Shown one piece after another: positions 50,947 through 61,355 of a stretch of 64,000 nt of DNA. Under the pieces are notes generated by a model. The model was not told where the DNA came from. It saw only the letters and a program-made list of their open reading frames with translations, and made no database searches. Location of the stretch: assembly GCF_028649395.1 (NCBI RefSeq), contig NZ_JAQSUW010000016.1:156669-220668 (forward strand), read 5' to 3'. The translations under genes were made by a program, and so were the position numbers. Within the stretch, counting starts at the first letter, position 1, and every line of letters begins with the position of its first letter. Source of the stretch: Pseudomonas sp. Gutcm_11s (GTDB taxonomy: Bacteria > Pseudomonadota > Gammaproteobacteria > Pseudomonadales > Pseudomonadaceae).

Positions 50947-52041
50947 GTGGGGAAGGTTTTGGTTGTGGGGGGCGGCGTAGCCGGGATGCTGACAGCGAGC
51001 TTGCTGGCCGCGGAGGGTTGGTCGGTGCAGTTGATCGACCGCCTCGGGTTGGGTAGTGAAGCTTCTTGGGCTGGTGGCGGAATTGTTTCTCCGCTCTATC
51101 CGTGGCGTTACGGCGCGGCTGTAAGCGCCCTGTCGAACTGGTCACGTGCCTACTACCCAGCGCTGGGGGCTCGTTTGTATAGAGCTACGGGGGTGGACCC
51201 TGAAGTGCGGCAGACAGGCCTCTATTGGCTTGATCTTGAGGATGAGCAGCATGCCTTGGAGTGGTCCGCTCGAGAGGGGGCTTCACTGCATTCGGTAGCC
51301 AGGTCGGAGGTGCGGCGGCAGCTACCCCAGGTAGGCGACGGCTTTCAGCATGCGGTGCACATGGCGGACGTCGCTAATGTCAGAAATCCGCGGCTTTTGC
51401 AGGCGTTGCGGATGTCATTGGCTGGGAGTCCTAACGTACAAGTGTTGGAACACTGTGCAGTGAGTTCTTTTCTGCTCAAGGAGGAGCAAGTCATTGGAGT
51501 GATGACGGAGGCGGGCGCTGTTCAGGCCGATCACGTGGTCCTCGCCGCAGGCGCCTGGAGCGGAGAGTTGCTGGCAACCTTGGGACTAGAGCTCCCCGTC
51601 GAACCGGTCAAGGGGCAGATGATTCTGTACAAATGCGCCGAGGATTTCCTGCCGGCGATGGTGTTGGCCAAGGGGCGCTATGCGATCCCGCGCAAGGATG
51701 GGCACATCCTGGTGGGCAGTACGCTGGAGCATGTTGGTTTCGACAAGACCCCTACCGAAGAGGCGCTGGCCAGCCTCAAGGCGTCGGCCGAGGAGTTGCT
51801 CCCGGCGCTTGCCGATGCCGAGGTGGTCGGGCATTGGGCTGGATTGCGGCCGGGCTCGCCGGAGGGGATTCCCTTTATTGGGGAGGTGCCGCAGTTCCCA
51901 GGCTTGTGGCTGAACTGCGGGCATTACCGCAATGGCCTGGTGTTGGCGCCGGCGTCCTGCGAGTTGTTGAAGAACCTGATGCTCGGCGAGACGCCAATCG
52001 TTGATCCGGCACCCTACTCGCCAGCAGGGCGTCTGGGTTGA
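50947..52041 (+). CDS. thiO: FAD-dependent glycine/D-amino-acid oxidase, ThiO-like
   Basis: 364 residues from the GTG at 50947. The Rossmann motif VLVVGGGVAGMLTASLLAAEG directly follows the start, and the DAO-family end WAGLRPGSPEGIPFIGEVPQ and LWLNCGHYRNGLVLAPAS are present. It oxidises glycine or a D-amino acid to an imine; in the thiazole pathway ThiO makes dehydroglycine. The GTG has GGAGG spaced correctly; a TTG six codons earlier is rejected. The 5' half shares the low-GC character of the pilin cluster and the 3' half is normal. Confidence 0.88.
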   Translation: MGKVLVVGGGVAGMLTASLLAAEGWSVQLIDRLGLGSEASWAGGGIVSPLYPWRYGAAVSALSNWSRAYYPALGARLYRATGVDPEVRQTGLYWLDLEDEQHALEWSAREGASLHSVARSEVRRQLPQVGDGFQHAVHMADVANVRNPRLLQALRMSLAGSPNVQVLEHCAVSSFLLKEEQVIGVMTEAGAVQADHVVLAAGAWSGELLATLGLELPVEPVKGQMILYKCAEDFLPAMVLAKGRYAIPRKDGHILVGSTLEHVGFDKTPTEEALASLKASAEELLPALADAEVVGHWAGLRPGSPEGIPFIGEVPQFPGLWLNCGHYRNGLVLAPASCELLKNLMLGETPIVDPAPYSPAGRLG

Positions 52042-52074
52042 GTTGCTGAGAGGTGGGCGTAGCTCGCCTCAGAC

Positions 52075-53415
<1,341 letters not shown>

Positions 53416-53423
53416 GATTCAGC

Positions 53424-55013
53424 TCAGCTCAGCTTGCGTGGGTGGGCGAAGGTGATGCGGAAGCAACTGCCACCGCCCTCGCGGGGTTTGTAGTCGAGAC
53501 GGGCCTGGTTGCTTTCGCACAGCTCGCGGGAAATATACAGGCCCAGGCCGGTGCCCTTGTTGTCCGTGGTGTAGAAGGGCTCGAAGATGTGCTGCAGCTG
53601 CTCGGCTGGTACGCCGGGGCCGTCGTCGAGTATCTCGAGTACCGGCAGGTCGCTCTCCGTGTCACGGTATAGCCTTAGCCAGACTTGCCCCAGCTGATGT
53701 ACCTGAGCACTGTAGCGCAAGCCGTTCTGCACCAGGTTGGTCAGCACTTGCGTCAGCTGGTGCGGGTCCATGCGGGTCTGCAGGCTGCCGCTGACGGTGT
53801 CCAGGTGCAGGCTCTGGTCCAGGCGCGCCGAGTTGCGGAACTCGCTGGCGAAGCGGTGCAGCCAGTAGCGCAGATCAAGCAGCTGCGGCTCGGCCTGGCG
53901 GCGGCGCGACAGCTGCAGCACGTTCTCGATCACCATGTTCATGCGTCGCGAATGGTCCTGGATGATCTGCGCCAGGCGGCGGTCCGGCTCTTCCAGTTCC
54001 TCGGATTCCTGCAACAGTTGTGCAGCGTGGCTGATCGCGCCCAGCGGGTTGCGAATCTCATGGGCGATGCCGGCGGTCAGGCGCCCCAGGGAAGCCAGCT
54101 TCAGCTGCTGAGCCTGCTGGGTGATCTGCGAGATATCGTCGAGGAAGATCAGGGTGTGGCGTTCTTCACCGCGCTGCAGCGGGATGAAGCTCGGTTGCAG
54201 CAGCGGGCCGTCGGGTATTGCCTGCAGGCTCTGTGGTCGCAGGGTGGGGTTGTGCTGCCACTGCTGCAGGCGCTGCACCAGCTCCGGGCAGTTTGGGGCG
54301 AGCAGCTTGTTCTCCAGCTTGTTGCGGCCGAGCATGCCGAGGGCGCCCTGGTTGGCCAGCAGGACTTTCTGTTGCTTGTCCAGCACCAGGATGCCGGTGC
54401 GCATGCGCTGCAGGATCAGCGAGTTGAGGGCCTCCAGGCTGGCAACGTCGACGGCGCGCTGTTCGGCCAGGCTCTCGCTCTGCTGCAGGCGCTTGGTCAG
54501 GCCCTGGAGGAAGAGTGCGGCGGCGAAGCACAGTGCGCCTAGCGCGCCAGCCTGAACGAACTGTGCGGCGGACGGGCGTTGCAATCCCAGATAGAACGTC
54601 AGCACCAGCATGCCGATGGCCGCGACAGCGGCGATCAGCAGGCCGATGCGTCCGCGCAGCAACATGTTGGCGATGGCTACGGCGATGACCAGCAGGTTGC
54701 CGATGCCACTGGGCGTGCCTCCTGCTGAATAGAACAGGGCGCAGAGCATCAGCACGTCGAGCAGGGCCAGGGTGAATACCTGGGCCAGGTGGCGTGGCCG
54801 CTGCATCAGTACGGCCACCAGGATGTTGAGGATCAGATAGGCCCAGCTGCCGTAGCGGAATAGCGGGGCGTGGGCCAGCTCCAGTAATTCCTTGTCCAGC
54901 TGGCTGGAGATCAGCACCACCAGGGCCAGACCGACAGTCACCCGGTACAGGTGGTACAGACGCATGATGCGCCGGCCGGGTACCTCGTGCAGGGACAGCT
55001 GCTCGGCGTTCAC
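53424..55013 (-). CDS. pilS: Sensor histidine kinase PilS
   Basis: 529 residues from the GTG at 55013. Six membrane helices (about 20-185) are followed by a PAS domain (LNSLILQRMRTGILVLD), a HisKA domain with H318 in GIAHEIRNPLG, and an ATPase domain with the N box NLVQNGLRY and G boxes DDGPGVP and GTGLGL. The PilA-sensing and PilR-activating kinase. Length and ending FRITFAHPRKLS match P. aeruginosa PilS. The start was chosen because GTGA overlaps the stop of the upstream small gene by 4 bp and yields the family N-terminus. Confidence 0.95.
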   Translation of the reverse strand: MNAEQLSLHEVPGRRIMRLYHLYRVTVGLALVVLISSQLDKELLELAHAPLFRYGSWAYLILNILVAVLMQRPRHLAQVFTLALLDVLMLCALFYSAGGTPSGIGNLLVIAVAIANMLLRGRIGLLIAAVAAIGMLVLTFYLGLQRPSAAQFVQAGALGALCFAAALFLQGLTKRLQQSESLAEQRAVDVASLEALNSLILQRMRTGILVLDKQQKVLLANQGALGMLGRNKLENKLLAPNCPELVQRLQQWQHNPTLRPQSLQAIPDGPLLQPSFIPLQRGEERHTLIFLDDISQITQQAQQLKLASLGRLTAGIAHEIRNPLGAISHAAQLLQESEELEEPDRRLAQIIQDHSRRMNMVIENVLQLSRRRQAEPQLLDLRYWLHRFASEFRNSARLDQSLHLDTVSGSLQTRMDPHQLTQVLTNLVQNGLRYSAQVHQLGQVWLRLYRDTESDLPVLEILDDGPGVPAEQLQHIFEPFYTTDNKGTGLGLYISRELCESNQARLDYKPREGGGSCFRITFAHPRKLS

Positions 55014-55234
55014 TGCTGGTGCTGGTCCAGATGGGCCTGGCTGCAATACCACTGCGCGCCCTGCGGCAGCGCCTTGTTCTGCGGGACGTGCACGCCGCAT
55101 TGGGCGCAGCGCACCATGGGGGCGGCCTCATGTTCCTGCGCCGCGCTTGGAGTGGGGCGGGCAGGGCGGTTGAAGCGGCGCCACAGCCAGACGGCGGCGG
55201 CGATCAGGGCGATCCAGAACAGCAGACGGAACAT
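55010..55234 (-). CDS. Small membrane-anchored zinc-ribbon protein, PP0621-like
   Basis: 74 residues from the ATG at 55234. An N-terminal membrane helix (about 3-18, MFRLLFWIALIAAAVWLW) precedes a short linker and a putative metal site: C43, C46, C64 and H68 (CxxC-N17-CxxxH). The likely topology is N-in or N-out anchor with a cytoplasmic or periplasmic ribbon; the sequence does not decide. It overlaps pilS by 4 bp, so its expression is probably coupled to the sensor. Function unknown. Confidence 0.8.
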   Translation of the reverse strand: MFRLLFWIALIAAAVWLWRRFNRPARPTPSAAQEHEAAPMVRCAQCGVHVPQNKALPQGAQWYCSQAHLDQHQQ

Positions 55235-55353
55235 GATGTGCTCTTCTTGTTGGCAGGCGGGCAGTTTAGCCAAAGAGGCGGGCCGGGCGCAGCCGTTGGC
55301 TGTCGTCCTGTGCGGTATTTCCAGCGCCGGTTCCAGGCATGATCAGGCGGAAA

Positions 55354-55386
55354 TGAAAAAGGGAGGCTTGGCGCCTCCCTTTGTTG
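55354..55386 (-). terminator. Intrinsic terminator of bamD
   Basis: On the minus strand AAAGGGAGGCGCC-AA-GCCTCCCTTTTT-type stem with T5. Confidence 0.85.
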
Positions 55387-55401
55387 TATCGCTGGACTGT
55401 C

Positions 55402-56424
55402 TCAGTCGAACAGACCGAAGGTCATGTAGCTGAACCAGGAGCGGTCGCCGGTGTTGCCTTCGGCCTCGCTGCTCAGGTCTTCCTCTGCCGCTTCCTGGTT
55501 TTCCGGCAGCAGATCTTCCGGAATCTGCTCCTTGGCATCTTCGTACTGCTTGATCACGTCCTGGCTGGCGCGGGTTTCGCCTGGCGGCAGCGGCGCGTCG
55601 GACTCGATCAGGCCGAGTGTGGCCTTGGCCAGCCAGGAGCGGTTGTCCGCTTCCTCTTCAAGCGGCACGAATTGACCATCGACCAGAGTCGGGTGGTCCG
55701 GGTAGTTCAGCTTCAGGGTTTCCAGGCTGCTGGCAGCCAGGTCGTTCAGCTCCAGACGCTCGTAGGCCTCGACCATCAGGGCCAGGCCGTCACCCACGGA
55801 CGGGGTTTCCTGGAAGTTCTCCACCACGTAACGCCCACGGTTGGCGGCGGCGACGTAGGCCTGGCGGGTCAGGTAGTACTGGCCGGCGTGGATCTCGTAG
55901 GCGGCCAGCAGGTTGCGCAGATAGATCATGCGCGCCTTGGCGTCCGGGGCGTAGCGGCTGTTGGGGTAGCGGCTGGTGAGCTGGGCGAACTCGTTGTAGG
56001 AGTCGCGCGCGGCGCCTGGGTCACGCTTGGTCAGGTCCAGCGGAATGAAGCGGGCGATCAGGCCGCGGTCCTGGTCGAATGCGGCCAGACCCTTGAGGTA
56101 GTAGGCGTAGTCGACGTTGGCGTGCTGCGGGTGCAGGCGGATGAAGCGCTCGGCAGCGGACTTGGCAGCCTCGGGCTCGACGTTCTTGTAGTAGGCGTAG
56201 ATCAGCTCGAGCTGGGACTGCTCGGCATAGCGGCCGAACGGATAGCGCGACTCCAGGGCCTTCAGCTTGGCAACGGCGTTGGTATAGCTGTTGTTGTTGA
56301 GGTCTTCCTGGGCCTGCTGGTAGAGCTCGGTCTCGCTCAGGTTCTCGTCCACTTCCGGCTTGTTGGAGGAGCACGCGGTAACGAAGGCGAGGGTGGCGAT
56401 CAGCAGCAGGTGTTTCACTTGCAT
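55402..56424 (-). CDS. bamD: Outer-membrane assembly lipoprotein BamD (ComL)
   Basis: 340 residues. The lipoprotein signal has lipobox VTAC with C18. TPR helices start at LSETELYQQAQEDLNNNSY and include YPFGRYAEQSQLELIYAYYK and YPNSRYAPDAKARM, the BamD core. The C-terminal ~90 residues form an acidic extension (EEADNRSW ... EAAEEDLSSEAEGN), longer than the E. coli protein (245 residues) and usual for Pseudomonas. It is the essential TPR component of the BAM complex, anchored to the outer membrane's inner leaflet. Divergent from rluD. Confidence 0.96.
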   Translation of the reverse strand: MQVKHLLLIATLAFVTACSSNKPEVDENLSETELYQQAQEDLNNNSYTNAVAKLKALESRYPFGRYAEQSQLELIYAYYKNVEPEAAKSAAERFIRLHPQHANVDYAYYLKGLAAFDQDRGLIARFIPLDLTKRDPGAARDSYNEFAQLTSRYPNSRYAPDAKARMIYLRNLLAAYEIHAGQYYLTRQAYVAAANRGRYVVENFQETPSVGDGLALMVEAYERLELNDLAASSLETLKLNYPDHPTLVDGQFVPLEEEADNRSWLAKATLGLIESDAPLPPGETRASQDVIKQYEDAKEQIPEDLLPENQEAAEEDLSSEAEGNTGDRSWFSYMTFGLFD

Positions 56425-56571
56425 GGTGGCTTGCGTCCCTGTGACGGCGGCTGTCTAGGCCTCGACCGTCCTGTTATGATGGGCGCCCCGGAAAACGCCG
56501 GGACAAAGACGCCGTATTTAACCACAGCGTGCCGCCGAAACCAAAAGCCGCACCGCCCTCCGCAGCAGCCC

Positions 56572-57543
56572 ATGTCCGAAGATTCCGATCAGCTCATCCA
56601 ACTCACCGCCGAAGTGCCTTCCGACCTCGGTGGCCAGCGCCTCGACCAGGTCGCCGCCCAGCTGTTCGACGAGTACTCGCGCTCGCGCCTGTCCGGCTGG
56701 ATCAAGGACGGTCGTCTGACCGTCGATGGCTCTGTCATTCGCCCGCGTGACATCGTCCACAGCGGTGCCGTGCTCAGCCTGGAGGCCGAGCAGGAGGCCC
56801 AGGGCGAGTGGGTGGCGCAGGACATCCCGCTGAACATCGTCTACGAGGACGAGCACATCCTGGTGATCGACAAGCCCGCCGGGCTGGTCGTGCATCCGGC
56901 GGCCGGGCATGCCGATGGCACACTGCTCAACGCCCTGCTGCACCACGTGCCGGATATCATTAATGTGCCGCGCGCCGGTATCGTCCATCGTCTGGACAAG
57001 GACACCACCGGCCTGATGGTGGTGGCCAAGACCCTGCAGGCGCAGACCAAGCTGGTCGACCAGTTGCAGAAACGCACCGTCAGCCGCATCTATGAATGCA
57101 TCTGCATCGGCGTGATCACCTCCGGCGCCACCATCGACGCACCGATCGGCCGCAGCTCGGCCAACCGCCAGCGCATGGCGGTGATCGACGGCGGCAAGCC
57201 GGCCGTGACCCACTACCGGGTGCTGGAGCGGTTCCGCTCGCACACCCACGTGCGGGTCAAGCTGGAGACCGGCCGTACTCACCAGATCCGTGTGCACATG
57301 ACCCACGCCGGCTACCCGCTGGTGGGCGATCCGCTGTATGCCGGGCGCTTCCGCATTCCGCCGGCGGCCAGCCCGACCCTGGTGCAGACCCTCAAGGAGT
57401 TCCCGCGTCAGGCGCTGCATGCACGCTTCCTCGAGCTGGAACACCCGGCCACCGGGCAGCGCATGAAATGGGTTTCGCCGCTGCCCGAAGATCTGGTGTG
57501 GATGCTCTCGCTGCTGCGCCAGGACAATGAGTCCTTCGTCTGA
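56572..57543 (+). CDS. rluD: 23S rRNA pseudouridine(1911/1915/1917) synthase RluD
   Basis: 323 residues. An N-terminal S4 domain (RLDQVAAQLF ... SRSRLSGWIKDGRLTVDG) is followed by the RluA-family catalytic domain with HRLDKDTTG (139-147), where D142 is the nucleophile. LETGRTHQIRVHMTHAGYPLVGD is also present in parts. It isomerises three uridines in helix 69. The ATG at 56572 was chosen over a far-upstream in-frame start that is antisense to bamD. Overlaps pgeF by 17 bp. Confidence 0.96.
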   Translation: MSEDSDQLIQLTAEVPSDLGGQRLDQVAAQLFDEYSRSRLSGWIKDGRLTVDGSVIRPRDIVHSGAVLSLEAEQEAQGEWVAQDIPLNIVYEDEHILVIDKPAGLVVHPAAGHADGTLLNALLHHVPDIINVPRAGIVHRLDKDTTGLMVVAKTLQAQTKLVDQLQKRTVSRIYECICIGVITSGATIDAPIGRSSANRQRMAVIDGGKPAVTHYRVLERFRSHTHVRVKLETGRTHQIRVHMTHAGYPLVGDPLYAGRFRIPPAASPTLVQTLKEFPRQALHARFLELEHPATGQRMKWVSPLPEDLVWMLSLLRQDNESFV

Positions 57544-58261
57544 TTGGCTGCAGCCGGACTGGCCGGCGCCGGCCAATGTCCGTACCTGCATCACCACCCG
57601 CGCCGCCGGGGTCAGCCTGTCGCCCTTCGACAGCCTGAATCTCGGCGACCATGTCGAGGACGATCCCGCCGCTGTCGCCGCGAATCGCCAACGCCTGGTC
57701 GAGCGCCTCGCCTGCCAGCCTGCCTGGTTGAAACAGGTGCACAGCCCCGATGTGGTCGCGGCCGATCCGGCCTCGGTGCCGATCGCCGACGCCAGCTGGA
57801 CGGCTACGCCGGGCATCGCCTGCGCGGTGCTCACCGCCGATTGCCTGCCCGCACTGTTCTGTGACCGCGCCGGCACCCGCGTGGCCGCCGCCCATGCCGG
57901 CTGGCGTGGTCTGGCGGCAGGCGTGCTGGAAAACACCGTCGCGGCGCTGGGCGTCGAGCCCGGCGAGCTGCTGGTTTGGCTGGGGCCAGCCATCGGCCCC
58001 GATTCCTTCGAGGTCGGCCCCGAGGTGCGCGAGGCCTTCCTGGCTCGGCATGCGCAGGCCGAGCAGGCCTTCAGTGCGAGTCGCAACGCCGGCAAGTTCA
58101 TGGCCGATATCTATGCCCTGGCGCGCATCCGCCTGGCCGCCATCGGCGTCACCGCCGTGCATGGCGGCGGCCTGGATACCTTCACTGATCCGCGCTTCTT
58201 CTCCTACCGCCGCGCCGCGCGCACCGGGCGTTTCGCCTCGTTGGTCTGGCTGGCCGACTGA
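57527..58261 (+). CDS. pgeF: Peptidoglycan editing factor PgeF (YfiH), laccase-domain protein
   Basis: 244 residues. The signature residues of the family are present: KQVHS, the CAVLTADCLPALFCD block, AAAHAGWRG and the SYRRAARTGRFASLVW end. They supply the Cys and two His of the metal/active site. Homologues are described as purine nucleoside-processing enzymes in vitro and as a factor preventing L-Ser misincorporation into peptidoglycan in E. coli. Translationally coupled to rluD by a 17-bp overlap. Confidence 0.92.
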   Translation: MSPSSDWLQPDWPAPANVRTCITTRAAGVSLSPFDSLNLGDHVEDDPAAVAANRQRLVERLACQPAWLKQVHSPDVVAADPASVPIADASWTATPGIACAVLTADCLPALFCDRAGTRVAAAHAGWRGLAAGVLENTVAALGVEPGELLVWLGPAIGPDSFEVGPEVREAFLARHAQAEQAFSASRNAGKFMADIYALARIRLAAIGVTAVHGGGLDTFTDPRFFSYRRAARTGRFASLVWLAD

Positions 58262-58281
58262 CCCGCATCAACTCACTGATG

Positions 58282-58309
58282 CTTGAATCGGTGAAAACTG
58301 TCCTTATCT
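58282..58309 (+). promoter_or_regulatory. Sigma-32 (RpoH) heat-shock promoter of clpB
   Basis: CTTGAA-N14-CCTTATCT against the consensus CTTGAAA-N13/14-CCCCATNT: the -35 matches perfectly over six bases and the -10 at most informative positions. The predicted start leaves a leader of about 85 nt before the clpB ATG. Confidence 0.75.
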
Positions 58310-58400
58310 AGAGAGCATCCTCGTTTAGAGAGCCATTGCGGGCTTCACTATCGGGAGCAGTTCAGCGCTCCGACCCGCTCATCGAAGGAAGGACATATTC

Positions 58401-60965
<2,565 letters not shown>

Positions 60966-60981
60966 GGCTGAGATGGTGGAC

Positions 60982-61015
60982 GAAAAAAGCCCCGGCAGAT
61001 GCCGGGGCTTTTTTG
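60982..61015. terminator. Bidirectional terminator (clpB / PilZ gene)
   Basis: AAAAAAGCCCCGGC-AGAT-GCCGGGGCTTTTTT, a perfect stem between convergent genes. Confidence 0.92.
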
Positions 61016-61016
61016 T

Positions 61017-61355
61017 TCAGGCTTCCAGCTGGCGCAGCAGCAGGGCTAGCGGGGCGACCTGGTCATCGGCCAGGTCGATGATCTGGAACCCGCACCAGCC
61101 ACTGTGCCCGGCCTCGCCGGCGCGGCTCCACAGGCAGTCGGCGCCCGCGCGGATTTCGTGGATATCATCTAGGGGCTGGTCCAGTACCAGGCGACACTCC
61201 CAGACCGAGTCGGCCTCGGGGGGATTGTCACTGATCAGCATGAAGCCCTCTTCCGAGAGGTCGACCACGCGGCCTAGGCGGCGACCGCTATGCAGGTCGA
61301 GTACATCGATGCCCAGTTGCGTGGTGTGGCGGCTGTGCTGGCGACGGTCGTCCAT
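61017..61355 (-). CDS. PilZ domain protein
   Basis: 112 residues of a single PilZ domain. The N-terminal basic loop (MDDRRQHSRHTTQ) has the RxxxR pattern (R5-QHS-R9), and DLSEEGFML has D-x-S-x-x-G. A Cys and Trp-rich end (CLWSRAGEAGHSGWCGFQI) completes the barrel. It should bind c-di-GMP. Its ATG follows directly on the TGA of the upstream DUF1631 gene (TGAATG), so the pair is translationally coupled and the proteins may act together. Confidence 0.88.
   Translation of the reverse strand: MDDRRQHSRHTTQLGIDVLDLHSGRRLGRVVDLSEEGFMLISDNPPEADSVWECRLVLDQPLDDIHEIRAGADCLWSRAGEAGHSGWCGFQIIDLADDQVAPLALLLRQLEA

Larger units (their letters stand above)
43100..51600. other. Lower-GC variable segment carrying the minor pilin cassette
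   Basis: By eye the sequence between the end of ispH and the middle of the thiO-like gene is much less G+C-rich than the flanks, with mixed third codon positions throughout. Edges are approximate and fall inside two conserved genes transcribed outside the pilin operon. There is no integrase, transposase, tRNA end or direct-repeat boundary. This pattern fits replacement by homologous recombination in flanking genes, not insertion of a mobile element. Confidence 0.6.

Noticed and set aside
43100..51600. Genomic island or prophage with integrase
   Set aside because: No integrase, transposase, att-like repeat or tRNA edge; all genes are conserved type IV pilus genes in the usual locus.
55381..56571. 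N-terminal extension of rluD across bamD
   Set aside because: The extension is antisense to bamD; the ATG at 56572 gives the normal RluD start and S4 domain.
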